A stretch of 64,000 nt of DNA, taken from Nonomuraea harbinensis (GTDB taxonomy: Bacteria; Actinomycetota; Actinomycetes; Streptosporangiales; Streptosporangiaceae). Positions within the stretch are counted from its first letter, which is position 1. Each line of letters opens with the position of its first letter. The stretch is from the NCBI RefSeq assembly GCF_019396385.1, contig NZ_JAHKRN010000023.1:1-64000 (forward strand), given 5' to 3'. Of this stretch, positions 42,669 to 53,128 are shown piece by piece. The position numbers and the translations under genes are program-made. The notes under the pieces were generated by a model. That model saw only the letters and a list, made by a program, of their open reading frames with translations, was not told where the DNA came from and did no database searches.

Positions 42669-43480
42669 CGGAGTTCCCTTCGGGCGGCGACGGCGGCCAG
42701 CGCGTGCCAGGCCGTCTCGGGGTGCGCGGTCTCGGCGGGGTCGCCGTTGAACGGGTCGAGCACGACCGTGGCGGCGCCGAGGTCGCGCAGCTCGGCGAGG
42801 TCGCCGATGATCTGGTCGAGGGTGCCCTCGCCGGCCAGCCGGTCGGGGCCGGTGACGGGGGTGTCGGTCATCCGGAGGGCGATGCGCGGCACCAGCTCCG
42901 GCACCTCCGCCCGGCCGAGCGTCTCGCGCAGCCAGGGGAGCCGGAAGCGCAGCGGGTGCCAGGCGTCGCCGAGCCGGGCGGCCCGGCGCAGGGCGGCGTC
43001 GCTGTTGCCGCCGACCCAGATCGGGATGCGGCCGGGCCCGTAGTCGCGCTCGTCGGCCCAGGCGGCGCGCATCGCCTCGACGTACTCGTCGGTGAGCGCG
43101 CCGCGCCGCCCGAACGGCACGCCGAGCGCGTCGAACTCCTGCCGCGCCCAGCCGACGCCCACGCCGAGCACCAGCCGCCCGCCGCTGAGCTGCTGCAGGT
43201 TGGCGGCCATGCGGGCGGTCAGCAGGGGATGCCGGTACGGCACCACCAGCACGGTGGTGCCGAGCCGGATCCGCCGCGTGACGCCCGCCAGCCAGGCCAG
43301 CGTGGTGAACGGCTCGTAGAACGGCGCGGGGTACTGTCCGGCCACGTCGGGGGTGATCACGAGGTGGTCGGAGAGCATGAGCAGGTCGTAGCCGAGCCCT
43401 TCGACGGTCAACGCCCAGCGTTCGAGCGTGCCGGGATCGGTGCCGGGTCCGAAGTTGGGAACGTTCACCCCGAGGCGCAT
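42665..43480 (-). CDS. LLM-class, probably F420-dependent, oxidoreductase
   Basis: A 271-residue luciferase-like TIM-barrel protein: LTVEGLGYDLLMLSDHLVI, then RIRLGTTVLVVPYRHPLLTARMAANLQQLSGGRLVLGVGVGW (core seen in parts) and WVGGNSDAALRRAARLGDAW. The class uses F420 in most actinobacterial cases, sometimes FMN. It overlaps the deaminase gene by 4 bp; the two may act on one heterocycle (inference). Confidence 0.88.
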   Translation of the reverse strand: MRLGVNVPNFGPGTDPGTLERWALTVEGLGYDLLMLSDHLVITPDVAGQYPAPFYEPFTTLAWLAGVTRRIRLGTTVLVVPYRHPLLTARMAANLQQLSGGRLVLGVGVGWARQEFDALGVPFGRRGALTDEYVEAMRAAWADERDYGPGRIPIWVGGNSDAALRRAARLGDAWHPLRFRLPWLRETLGRAEVPELVPRIALRMTDTPVTGPDRLAGEGTLDQIIGDLAELRDLGAATVVLDPFNGDPAETAHPETAWHALAAVAARRELR

Positions 43481-43489
43481 CGGATCAGC

Positions 43490-45181
43490 TTAGGGCCTGA
43501 TCGCCGGAGCCTCCAGCGGCCCCGGCGGATCGAGGCGGCGGCCCGCCCGCGCCCGGATGTGCGCGGTGGCGTCCTCCAGCGCCTCCCCGGCGAGGGTGGT
43601 GTTGTCCTCGTACGTCACTCCCGGCGGGACGGCGTCGCTGCCGACCGGGTCGGCGTCCCAGAAGTTGCCCCGGTACGTGACGTTCTCCAAGAGCGGGAAG
43701 ACCTGCAGGACCGCGGTGTTGTCGGCGCGCGCCACGACGTTCCCCTCGACCGTCACCCAGGCGGCGCCGTAGTCGGTGTAGAGGGCGAAGTGGTACGGGG
43801 TGCGGGTGTCGGTGATGACGTTGCCGCTGATCAGCGCGGCGTCGGCCGCACTCGCGCCCTGGGGGCCGGAGACGTAGACGCCGCCGCCGTCGGCGAGCAC
43901 CCGCATCGCGCCGGTGACCAGGTTGCGCAGGATCCGGGTGCCGTTCGCGGGCCCGGCGGCGATGCCGCAGTGGGCGGCGTCGGTGATCTCGTTGTGCGCG
44001 ATGGTGCACGCGGTGGTGCCGGACACGGCGATGCCGGGGGAGCCGGGGTAGTCGAGGCCGGGGCGTTCGATCAGGTTGTCCTCGATCACGACGCCCGTGC
44101 CGCCGTCGGCGGAGACGGCCGAGGCGGAGAGGTCGTCGAAGACGCAGGCCCGGACCGCCAGGCCGGAGCCACCGGACAGGCCGAGCGCGGTGGCGCCCAT
44201 CCGGGTGAACCGGCACCGCTCGAACGTCACGCCCGCGCAGCCGTCGAGGGTGACGGCGGCGGGGATGCTCTTCGACTCTCCCGGTACGGTGACCCACGCC
44301 TGGTCCTCGACCACGACGACCTTCTCGACGGGGCCGCCGTCGTAGTAGCCGGTGCTGTGGTAGTGCAGGAAGCCCTCCGGTAAGCCGGGCCTGGACCAGG
44401 TCGTGTCGGCGAACGTCAGGCCGCGCACGGTGACGTTCCTGGCTCCGGTGGCGCGCAGCACGGTCCCGGCTTCCGCGGCGACGGCCGTTCCGGGCCGCTC
44501 GCCGCGGTACAGGAGCCTGCGGCGGGAGCGGTCGAGGACGAACGTGCCCGGCTCGGTGAGGAAGGACGGGTCGTTCTCGATCCTGGTGGGCAGGCCGGGG
44601 CCTGACTGGGTCTGGCCGTCCCAGGCCGAGTTGTACAGGTCGAGCGCCCAGCCGAAGGCGGGCTGCGCCATGACGACCTCGGTGCCTCCGGCGGTGACGG
44701 CGGCGACCGGGCATCTGGCCTCGGTCCAGGGATAGACGCCCCGGTAGACGAACTCGACGCCGGCCGGGTTCTCCCAGGCGAGCGGCTCGGACGTGACGTA
44801 ACCCGTGACGGTCTGGGTGGCGTCGCCGGGGAAGCCTTCGATGGCCGCGCGCTCGGCCCTGCGGCCGTCGACGTGCAGCCTGCGGGTGTCGAGGTCGCCC
44901 GCGTCGGCGGCCCACACGCCGTCCTCCCAGGCCCAGCCGGTGATCGTCCGGCCGCCGCTGATGACGGCCTCCTCCTGGTCGTGGGGCTGGAGGGTGAGGT
45001 CGCGGTCCTGGTCGGTGAGCTCGAACGGCGGGTACGAGCCCGCCCTGAGGTGGATGACGGCCTCGCCGCCCTTCCTGGCGGCCTCAAGTGCGCGGGGGAT
45101 GGTGGCGAAGGGGCGGTCGAGAGTGCCGGGGGCGTCGTCGTCGCCAGCGGGGGACACGAAGATGTCGTTTATGGCGTACAC
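43490..45181 (-). CDS. Right-handed parallel beta-helix repeat protein
   Basis: A 563-residue protein with an N-terminal Pbl/DUF1565-type start (DIFVSPAGDDDAPGTLDRPFATI) and a stack of parallel beta-helix coils (repeats of GCAGVTFERCRFTRMG, GLAVRACVFDDLSA, GVVIEDNLIERPG and similar). Such folds occur in polysaccharide lyases and glycosidases. No signal peptide is visible, which is unusual for a carbohydrate enzyme. GTG 45181 is chosen because it lies inside a regulatory palindrome next to a divergent TetR gene; the open frame continues upstream only by chance. Confidence 0.8.
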   Translation of the reverse strand: MYAINDIFVSPAGDDDAPGTLDRPFATIPRALEAARKGGEAVIHLRAGSYPPFELTDQDRDLTLQPHDQEEAVISGGRTITGWAWEDGVWAADAGDLDTRRLHVDGRRAERAAIEGFPGDATQTVTGYVTSEPLAWENPAGVEFVYRGVYPWTEARCPVAAVTAGGTEVVMAQPAFGWALDLYNSAWDGQTQSGPGLPTRIENDPSFLTEPGTFVLDRSRRRLLYRGERPGTAVAAEAGTVLRATGARNVTVRGLTFADTTWSRPGLPEGFLHYHSTGYYDGGPVEKVVVVEDQAWVTVPGESKSIPAAVTLDGCAGVTFERCRFTRMGATALGLSGGSGLAVRACVFDDLSASAVSADGGTGVVIEDNLIERPGLDYPGSPGIAVSGTTACTIAHNEITDAAHCGIAAGPANGTRILRNLVTGAMRVLADGGGVYVSGPQGASAADAALISGNVITDTRTPYHFALYTDYGAAWVTVEGNVVARADNTAVLQVFPLLENVTYRGNFWDADPVGSDAVPPGVTYEDNTTLAGEALEDATAHIRARAGRRLDPPGPLEAPAIRP

Positions 45182-45198
45182 AGGTATATACCATAAAC
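45167..45198. promoter_or_regulatory. Divergent operator for the TetR gene and beta-helix gene
   Basis: GTTTATGG-N16-CCATAAAC, perfect 8-bp arms, with the palindrome GGTATATACC nested inside. It covers the GTG of the beta-helix gene and ends 1 bp before the TetR ATG, so the TetR mRNA is probably leaderless or nearly so, and binding would shut both genes. Confidence 0.65.
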
Positions 45199-45199
45199 C

Positions 45200-46198
45200 A
45201 TGGCGTACGTAGATCCGGTGGAATTGCTGTGGCGGGACGCGGGCGGCGATCCGCGGCAGGGGCTGAGCGTGGACGCGATCGTGCGGGCGGGCATCGAGGT
45301 GGCCGACGCCGAAGGGCTGTCGGGGCTGTCGATGCGCAAGGTGGCCGAGCGGCTCGGCTTCACCACGATGTCCCTCTACCGCCACGTCCCCAGCCGCGAC
45401 CACCTCGTCGACCTCATGCGCGACACCGCCATCGGCGAACCCCCCGACACCTCCGCGCCGTCCCCCGACAGCGCAGCGCCGTCTCCCGGCGCTGCGACCC
45501 CGTTCCCCGGCGCCGTAGCCCCACCCCCCGGCACCTCCGCGCCGTCTCCTCGGTCGCGCACCGGTGGAACGGGCGCCGCCGAGGGGGCGGACGCTGTTCC
45601 GGCGAGGGCAGCCGAGAGGGCGGACGTCGGAGCGGCCGGTGGCTGGCGGGAGGAGTTGGAGGCGTGTCTGCGGCAGGGCTGGGAGGTGCGCAGGCGGCAC
45701 CCGTGGCTGGCGGAGGTCCGGGGCACCCGGCGCCTTCCCGGCCCGAACGCCGTCGCGTTCTACGACCGCCTGCTCGGCATACTCTCCGGCGCCGGCCTCA
45801 CCCCCGCCCGGACGGTCGCGGCCGCCGACCTGCTGGGGAGGTTCGTGGACGCCGAGGCGTTGCGTCTGGTCGAGGTCGCCGCGGCCGAGCGGGCCAGCGG
45901 CGTGGGCGAGGAGGAGTGGTGGGGCGCGCGGGACTCGCTCTACGAGCGCCTGAGCGCCTACCCGGTCGTCACCGCCCTGTGGGAGGCGGGCGCCTGGGAC
46001 GAGCCGGCCGACCCCTTCGAGTTCGGCCTGGCTCGGCTGCTGGACGCCATCGAACTCCTCGCTGGTGACGAAACGCGTGACGAAACTTGCGGCGTGTGCG
46101 GCACTCCTCTGCCGGGCGCCATGACCGGCCGGCCGCGCGCGTACTGCTCCCGGGCCTGCCGCCAGCGCGCCTACCGGGAACGGCGGGCCCGGCGATGA
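45200..46198 (+). CDS. TetR-family regulator with heptapeptide repeats and a zinc-ribbon-like tail
   Basis: A 332-residue regulator. The N-terminal HTH is VDAIVRAGIEVADAEGLSGLSM, then RLGFTTMSLYRHVPSRDHLVD. Residues 81-115 are five seven-residue Pro/Ser/Ala/Gly repeats; a flexible acidic-alanine stretch to about 150 follows. The ligand-binding domain is TetR_C_1-like. The C-terminus ends in CGVCGTPL and CSRACRQRAYRERR, four Cys that could bind zinc, similar to tails on other actinobacterial TetR proteins. It faces the beta-helix gene across the palindrome at 45167-45198. Confidence 0.85.
   Translation: MAYVDPVELLWRDAGGDPRQGLSVDAIVRAGIEVADAEGLSGLSMRKVAERLGFTTMSLYRHVPSRDHLVDLMRDTAIGEPPDTSAPSPDSAAPSPGAATPFPGAVAPPPGTSAPSPRSRTGGTGAAEGADAVPARAAERADVGAAGGWREELEACLRQGWEVRRRHPWLAEVRGTRRLPGPNAVAFYDRLLGILSGAGLTPARTVAAADLLGRFVDAEALRLVEVAAAERASGVGEEEWWGARDSLYERLSAYPVVTALWEAGAWDEPADPFEFGLARLLDAIELLAGDETRDETCGVCGTPLPGAMTGRPRAYCSRACRQRAYRERRARR
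45440..45544 (+). repeat. Five imperfect 21-bp tandem repeats within the TetR gene
   Basis: Five in-frame units encode PPDTSAP, SPDSAAP, SPGAATP, FPGAVAP and PPGTSAP. They form a linker between the DNA-binding and ligand domains. Unit length is a multiple of three, so copy-number changes would keep the frame. Confidence 0.8.
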
Positions 46199-46200
46199 CG

Positions 46201-46227
46201 GCACGCCCCGAGCCCGCGCGGGCGTGC
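46201..46227. terminator. GC-rich hairpin after the TetR gene
   Basis: GCACGCCC (46201-46208) pairs with GGGCGTGC (46220-46227) around an 11-nt loop, 3 bp after the TetR stop codon. No T-run follows, so termination is only likely. It lies 15 bp before the next gene's start. Confidence 0.4.
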
Positions 46228-46241
46228 GAAAATCAACCCCC

Positions 46242-47198
46242 GTGCTGAGACTGACGTTCACCGAAGCCGATCTGCGCAGGATCACCTTCGCCCCCGAGCC
46301 GAACGCCGTGTTCGAGACGGCGCTCAGCGTGCGACTGCTGTCCAGTGCCCGCGGCGGAGGCCGGTGGCGGCCCGGCGCGCGACGCCCGCCCCGCGGCGAC
46401 TTACCGGCCCGGTCGGGCGTCATCAAGGAGCTGGTCAGCGCCGACGGCTTCGTGCCGGACTTCCTGCTGCAGCCGGACTGCCATGATTTCGCCGCCGCAG
46501 TGGAGCGGATCGGCCAGATCCCCGCCGACCGGATCGCAGCCGAAGTAGGGCTGCTTTCCGCCCGCGACCCGAGCCGGGGATTACGGGAGCTGGCCGCCGG
46601 GTCGGACGCCGGGCGGCGGACGCTGACGACCGACCTGCGCGCCTATTTCGCCTCGTCGCTGGCGCCCATGTGGCCGGCGGTGCGGGCGGCCGCCGCCGCC
46701 GACCGCTCGGTGCGCCTCGAAACCCTGCTCCGCGGGGGCCTGGACGCCATGCTGGCCACGCTCAGCGTCACCTGGCGCTGGGACCCGCCCGTCCTGCACA
46801 TCCCTTCGGCTCACACGTACGACGTCCGGCTGTGCGGGCGCGGGCTGCTGCTGATCCCCTCGTACTTCGCGCCGTCACCCGTACTGACGTACCGGCCCGA
46901 CGACTCCACGGTGCTGGTGTACCCGATATGCCGCGGCGAGGAGTCGTCGGGTTCCGCGGACGCCCTCGGCCCGCTGCTGGGCCGCACCCGGGCGGCGGTC
47001 CTGGCCGCCCTGCGCGTCCCGGCCACCACGACGGCGCTGGCGGAGCGCGTCGGGATCTCCCTGCCCTCCGCCAGCCAGCACGCCACCGTGCTGCGCAACG
47101 CCGGCCTGATCCGCACGTCCAGGATCGGGGGAGCCGTCCTGCACACGCTGACCCCGTCGGGCGAGTCACTCCTGCGGGGGGACCCGGCGGCCCGGTAA
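46242..47198 (+). CDS. ArsR-type HTH regulator with DUF5937 N-terminal domain
   Basis: A 318-residue regulator with the HTH at the C-terminus (AALRVPATTTALAERVGISLPSASQHATVLRNAGLI, seen in parts) and a large N-terminal domain that begins LRLTFTEADLRRITFAPEPNAVFE, the DUF5937 type. GTG 46242 gives that conserved start; another in-frame GTG at 46224 would add six residues. Ligand and targets are unknown. Confidence 0.82.
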   Translation: MLRLTFTEADLRRITFAPEPNAVFETALSVRLLSSARGGGRWRPGARRPPRGDLPARSGVIKELVSADGFVPDFLLQPDCHDFAAAVERIGQIPADRIAAEVGLLSARDPSRGLRELAAGSDAGRRTLTTDLRAYFASSLAPMWPAVRAAAAADRSVRLETLLRGGLDAMLATLSVTWRWDPPVLHIPSAHTYDVRLCGRGLLLIPSYFAPSPVLTYRPDDSTVLVYPICRGEESSGSADALGPLLGRTRAAVLAALRVPATTTALAERVGISLPSASQHATVLRNAGLIRTSRIGGAVLHTLTPSGESLLRGDPAAR

Positions 47199-47201
47199 GG
47201 G

Positions 47202-47501
47202 TCAGTACGGGTGATGGTCCGTCCGCCACGGGTCCCGCAGCGGCGTCGAAGTCCTGTCGGCCCCGGGCTTCGTGTAGAGATCCAGGAAGACCATTCCCCC
47301 GCTGCCGGGTTCGAGGGCCAGGGACGTGGATCGCCACACCCCGTCGCACTCCTTGGTCGACGTTTCCTCGATCTTCCAGCTGTTGATCGACGTGTGCAGC
47401 CCGAAACGGGCGCAGTAGCCGTCACCGGGGCCGGAGTCGCGGAGCCGGCCGCTGACCGTGACCCAGACCCGCCGGTCGGCGCGGTCCCTGCGCCAGGTCA
47501 C
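47202..47501 (-). CDS. Hypothetical protein, probable C-terminal fragment
   Basis: About 99 residues or more: WVTVSGRLRDSG, two Cys and an aromatic-rich middle suggest a beta-sandwich secreted domain, but no signal peptide is present. The open frame continues upstream (PFDLQNIRV precedes the GTG) into the adjacent TetR gene without a good start. It therefore looks like the 3' part of a gene whose 5' end was replaced. Not a family I recognise. Confidence 0.45.
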   Translation of the reverse strand: MTWRRDRADRRVWVTVSGRLRDSGPGDGYCARFGLHTSINSWKIEETSTKECDGVWRSTSLALEPGSGGMVFLDLYTKPGADRTSTPLRDPWRTDHHPY

Positions 47502-47536
47502 GCGGATGTTCTGGAGATCGAAAGGGGCGTCCGCTC

Positions 47537-48124
47537 TCAGGCGAAGGCCGCCGACTCCAGCATCGCGACGAGCGCTTCGGCCGCGGCCCCGGCGTCATAG
47601 GCGGGGTCCTGCAGGCGCTCGCCGACGATCGCGTCGATCGCCCCGCCGGTGATGATCGCGAGCGTGCGCAGGTCGGGCCCGGGGCCGAGACCGCGGGCTT
47701 CGCGGGCATGACCCAGGAGGGTGGCGAGCGGCTTCCAGCGGGCCGAGGAGTCGGGGCGGTGGTCGTGGATCATCGCCTCGATGATCATCCGGGCGTGGTC
47801 CGGCCGCTCGGCCAGGTGCCCGACCATCCGCCGCACGTACGCGGCCGGCGCCCCGTCGGCCGGCGCGGCATCGACCGCCGCCCCGATGTCGGCCACGAGC
47901 GCGTCGAGCACGTGCGCGTGGGCCGCCGCCACGACCGCGTCCTTGGAGGCGAAGTGGTAGAGCACCGCGCCCTTGGTGATCCCCGCCGCCTCCGCGATCC
48001 GGGCCAGCGAGGCGGCGGCATGACCGTGCTCGGCCACCACGCCGATGGTGACCTCCACGAGCTGGTCGCGCCGCGCCTGCTCGATGAAGCTGAGCGGCCG
48101 GTCCTCGGTTCGCCTTCCTGCCAT
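47537..48124 (-). CDS. TetR-family transcriptional regulator
   Basis: A 195-residue repressor: RRDQLVEVTIGVVAEHGHAAASLARIAEAAGITKGAVLYHFASKD (HTH read in parts) and a variable ligand-binding domain. ATG 48124 is preferred since the HTH begins about 20 residues later. It is divergent from an alpha/beta hydrolase gene, with three TGACC half-sites between. Confidence 0.87.
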   Translation of the reverse strand: MAGRRTEDRPLSFIEQARRDQLVEVTIGVVAEHGHAAASLARIAEAAGITKGAVLYHFASKDAVVAAAHAHVLDALVADIGAAVDAAPADGAPAAYVRRMVGHLAERPDHARMIIEAMIHDHRPDSSARWKPLATLLGHAREARGLGPGPDLRTLAIITGGAIDAIVGERLQDPAYDAGAAAEALVAMLESAAFA

Positions 48125-48157
48125 GGCCACCACCGTACCCGCCCCTCGCGTATGCTC

Positions 48158-48182
48158 TGACCGTGTGGTCAAAAAATTGACC
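48158..48182. promoter_or_regulatory. TetR operator candidate with three alternating half-sites
   Basis: TGACC (48158), GGTCA (48167) and TTGACC (48177) alternate in orientation, giving two overlapping palindromes, TGACC-N4-GGTCA and GGTCAA-N4-TTGACC. This is an operator pattern for TetR dimers, possibly two side by side, in the gap between the divergent TetR and hydrolase genes. Confidence 0.65.
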
Positions 48183-48204
48183 CTTGTTCAGCAGGGAGGG
48201 AAGG

Positions 48205-49197
48205 ATGACCGAGCAGACCGTCGGAACGGCACCGCCGAAGCGCCGTCGCCGGAGATTGAAGATCGCGGGTGTCGTGGTCGCCGTGGCGGCCGTCGCCCTG
48301 GCCTTCGCCTTTCGCCAGCCGTCACCGGTGGGACACTGGAACAGCGCCGAGGGCCACGCCCGCTTCACGGCCGCCTACGACAGGGCGATGGCCGACATGC
48401 CGCGGGCCGCCGAGACGATCGACGTGCGCACCGGCTTCGGGTTCGTGCGGGTCCACCGCTACCAGGGCGCCTCCGGCCGGGCCGGGCCGCTGGTGCTGCT
48501 GCCCGGCAGGGCGTCCGCGTCGCCGGTGTGGGCCGACAACCTGCCGCACCTGCTCAAGATCGGTGACGTCTACGCCATCGACCTGCTGGGCGAGCCGGGC
48601 AAGAGCGTGCAGGAGGCGCCGATCACCTCCGACGCCGACCAGGCGGCCTGGCTCGACCAGGTGCTCGCGCAGCTTCCGGAGGAGTCCTTCCACCTGGTCG
48701 GGCTGTCCATCGGCGGCTGGACGGCCGTCAACCTCGCCGTCCACCGGCCGCGGCACGTCGCCACGCTGACCCTGCTCGACCCCGTGTACACCTTCTCGGG
48801 CATCCCGGCCGGCACCGCGATCCGCGCCATCCCCGCGTCCGTGCCGTGGCTGCCGAAGTCCTGGCGCGACTCGTTCAACTCCTACACCGCCGGCGGCGCT
48901 CCCGTGGAGGACGTGCCGGTGGCGGACATGATCGAGTCCGGGATGGAGAACTACACGCTCCGCCTGCCGCAGCCCTCGCTCATCGCCGAAGGGGCGCTGG
49001 GCGGCCTGACGATGCCGGTGCTGGCGATCCTGGCCGGCGAGTCCGTGATGCACGACCCCGGCGTCTCCCGCGAGGTCGCCGGGCGCGTGCTGCGGAACGG
49101 CACGGTGAAGGTCTACCCGGACGCCTCGCACGCGATCAACGGCGAGCACCCCGAGGAGGTCGCCGCGGACATCGCCGCGTTCCTCGACGCCCACTGA
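48205..49197 (+). CDS. Alpha/beta hydrolase with N-terminal membrane anchor
   Basis: A 330-residue hydrolase. An Arg-rich start (KRRRRRLK) followed by a hydrophobic helix (residues 26-46) predicts a signal anchor with the domain outside. The nucleophile elbow is GLSIGGW and the late GEHPEE/ASHAINGEHP segment gives the His. ATG 48205 has a strong GGGAGGGAAGG ribosome-binding site. Its expression is probably set by the divergent TetR repressor. Confidence 0.85.
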   Translation: MTEQTVGTAPPKRRRRRLKIAGVVVAVAAVALAFAFRQPSPVGHWNSAEGHARFTAAYDRAMADMPRAAETIDVRTGFGFVRVHRYQGASGRAGPLVLLPGRASASPVWADNLPHLLKIGDVYAIDLLGEPGKSVQEAPITSDADQAAWLDQVLAQLPEESFHLVGLSIGGWTAVNLAVHRPRHVATLTLLDPVYTFSGIPAGTAIRAIPASVPWLPKSWRDSFNSYTAGGAPVEDVPVADMIESGMENYTLRLPQPSLIAEGALGGLTMPVLAILAGESVMHDPGVSREVAGRVLRNGTVKVYPDASHAINGEHPEEVAADIAAFLDAH

Positions 49198-49203
49198 ACC
49201 AGA

Positions 49204-49211
49204 TGTATGCA
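49204..49211 (+). promoter_or_regulatory. TGTATGCA site 1 upstream of the GntR operon
   Basis: TGTATGCA occurs here and at 49267-49274 upstream of the GntR gene, and again in the promoter of the HMG-CoA-lyase-type gene at 62300-62307 and, as reverse complement, 62352-62359. It is a candidate binding site for the GntR regulator. Confidence 0.5.
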
Positions 49212-49266
49212 AAACCTTGCTATTACTCCTCGCTACTCCCCATAATCGGGGAATTCGGCGTGAGGA

Positions 49267-49274
49267 TGTATGCA
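49267..49274 (+). promoter_or_regulatory. TGTATGCA site 2, ending at the GntR start codon
   Basis: The second TGTATGCA copy ends on the A of the GntR ATG at 49274, and the run TGTATGCATG includes the palindrome ATGCAT. Bound regulator would block translation start and transcription, fitting autorepression. Confidence 0.55.
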
Positions 49275-49915
49275 TGTCCGTCATCGATGATCTTCGGTCC
49301 CTGATACTCGGCGGCCGTTACGTGCCCGGCGACCGGCTGGGCGAGGTCGAGCTCGCCCAGCTGCTCCAGGTGAGCCGCACCCCCGTCCGTGAGGCGCTGC
49401 GCCAGCTGCAGTCGGAGGGCCTGGTCGAGGTCACGGCCAACAAGGGCGCCAGGGTCATCGAGTATCCGGCGGCGGACCTGGAGACCATCTTCGAGCTGCG
49501 GGCCAGGATCGAGGGCCTGGCCGCGCGGCAGGCCGCCGCGACCGCCACCGACGAGGACGTCGAGCGGCTGCACGAGGTCGCCGTGTCGCTCGGCGAGCAC
49601 GCCGGCAGGCGGGAGCTCGACGCGGTCTACCGGCTCAACGCCGAGTTCCACCAGGAGCTGGTGCGCCTGGGCGGCAGCACCGTGCTCGCCCAGTCGATCA
49701 GCGCCCTGGTCCACTCGCCCGTCCTGCTGCGCACGTACAGCGCCTTCGACGAGGAGGCGATGCGGCGCAGCGTCAACCACCACATCGAGATCGCGGCGGC
49801 CGTACGGGCCGGGGACCCCGAATGGGCGGAGGCCGTCATGCGGGCCCATCTGTTCTCGGCCCGCGCGTCCCTGCTCGGCCCGAGGAAGCCCAGGAAGCCG
49901 AGGAAGCAGGCATGA
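49274..49915 (+). CDS. GntR-family regulator (FCD subfamily)
   Basis: A 213-residue regulator: a winged HTH (DDLRSLILGGRYVPGDRLGEVELAQLL, then SRTPVREALRQLQSEGLV) and an FCD ligand domain (RARIEGLAARQAA, then EFHQELVRLGG, and a HIEIAAAVRAGD metal-site region). It ends with a basic RKPRKPRKQA tail. It is the first gene of the CoA-transferase/HyuAB operon and overlaps the CoA-transferase gene by 4 bp. It probably represses the operon and the HMG-CoA-lyase-type gene at 61385. Confidence 0.9.
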   Translation: MSVIDDLRSLILGGRYVPGDRLGEVELAQLLQVSRTPVREALRQLQSEGLVEVTANKGARVIEYPAADLETIFELRARIEGLAARQAAATATDEDVERLHEVAVSLGEHAGRRELDAVYRLNAEFHQELVRLGGSTVLAQSISALVHSPVLLRTYSAFDEEAMRRSVNHHIEIAAAVRAGDPEWAEAVMRAHLFSARASLLGPRKPRKPRKQA

Positions 49916-51108
49916 CACATCTCCCGTTGGACGACGTCCGGGTCATCGAGCTCGGCCAGCTGCTGGCCGGGCCGTTCTGCGGGCAGCTGCTCGGCGACTT
50001 CGGCGCGGAAGTGATCAAGGTCGAGGACCCGGGCCGCGGCGACCCGATGCGGCAGTGGGGCAGGGAGAAGCCGCACGGCAAGTCGCTGTGGTGGCCGGTC
50101 GTGGCGCGCAACAAGAAGTCGGTCACCTGCGACCTGCGCACCCCGCGGGGCCAGGACCTGGTCAGGAAGCTGGTCGCCGAGGCGGACGTGCTGCTGGAGA
50201 ACTTCCGCCCCGGCACGCTGGAGCGCTGGGGCATGTCGCCGGAGGAGCTGCACGCGGTCAACCCCCGGCTGGTGATCACGCGGGTGACCGGGTTCGGGCA
50301 GACCGGCCCGTACGCGCCGCGCGCCGGCTACGGGTCGATCGGCGAGGCCATGGGCGGCATCCGCTACGTCACCGGCGACCCCAGCCTGCCGCCGTCGCGG
50401 GCCGGGATCTCGATCGGCGACTCCCTGGCCGCCACCCACGCGTGCGTCGGCACGCTGGTGGCGCTGCACGAGCGCGGGCGCAGCGGCCGCGGCCAGGTGG
50501 TCGACTCGGCGATCTACGAGGCGGTGCTGGCGATGATGGAGTCGCTGCTGCCGGAGTGGCAGCAGGCCGGCTACCAGCGCGAGCGCACCGGCCCCGTGCT
50601 GCCGAACGTCTCGCCCAGCAACGTCTACCCCACCCGGGACGGCGACGCGATCCTCATCGCCGCCAACCAGGACAGCGTCTTCACCCGGCTGGCCCAGGTC
50701 ATGGGCGCCAAGGAGCTGGCGGACGACGAGCGGTACGCCACCCACGGCGCGCGGGGCGAGCACATGGCCGAGCTGGACGAGCTCATCTCCGCCTGGACCG
50801 TCACGTATCCGGCCGACGAGCTGCTCCGCCTGCTGCACGACGGCGGCGTGCCGGCCGGGCGGATCTACACGGCCCAGGACATGTTCGCCGACCCGCACTT
50901 CGAGGCCCGCGAGGCCATCGTGCGGGTGCCGCATCCGGACTTCGGCGAGGTGGCCATGCAGAACGTGGTGCCGAAGCTGTCGGGCACCCCCGGCCGGGTG
51001 CGCAGCGCGGGCCCCGCGCTCGGCCAGCACAACGACGAGGTCTACGGAGGACTGCTCGGTCTCTCCCCCCAGGAGATCGCCGGCCTTTCCACGGCCGGAA
51101 TCATCTAG
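49912..51108 (+). CDS. CaiB/BaiF-type CoA-transferase (class III)
   Basis: A 398-residue family III CoA-transferase: LAGPFCGQLLGDFGAEVIKVEDP at the N-terminus, ENFRPGTLERWG, TRVTGFGQTGPYA, and the active-site Asp region in GQVVDSAIYEA. It moves CoA from an acyl-CoA to a carboxylic acid through an aspartyl intermediate. Placed between GntR and HyuAB, it suggests the HyuAB product, or its acid, is activated to a CoA ester, later to be split by the HMG-CoA-lyase-type enzyme (inference). Confidence 0.92.
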   Translation: MTHLPLDDVRVIELGQLLAGPFCGQLLGDFGAEVIKVEDPGRGDPMRQWGREKPHGKSLWWPVVARNKKSVTCDLRTPRGQDLVRKLVAEADVLLENFRPGTLERWGMSPEELHAVNPRLVITRVTGFGQTGPYAPRAGYGSIGEAMGGIRYVTGDPSLPPSRAGISIGDSLAATHACVGTLVALHERGRSGRGQVVDSAIYEAVLAMMESLLPEWQQAGYQRERTGPVLPNVSPSNVYPTRDGDAILIAANQDSVFTRLAQVMGAKELADDERYATHGARGEHMAELDELISAWTVTYPADELLRLLHDGGVPAGRIYTAQDMFADPHFEAREAIVRVPHPDFGEVAMQNVVPKLSGTPGRVRSAGPALGQHNDEVYGGLLGLSPQEIAGLSTAGII

Positions 51109-51124
51109 AAGCGAGGAACCCCCC

Positions 51125-53124
<2,000 letters not shown>

Positions 53125-53128
<4 letters not shown>

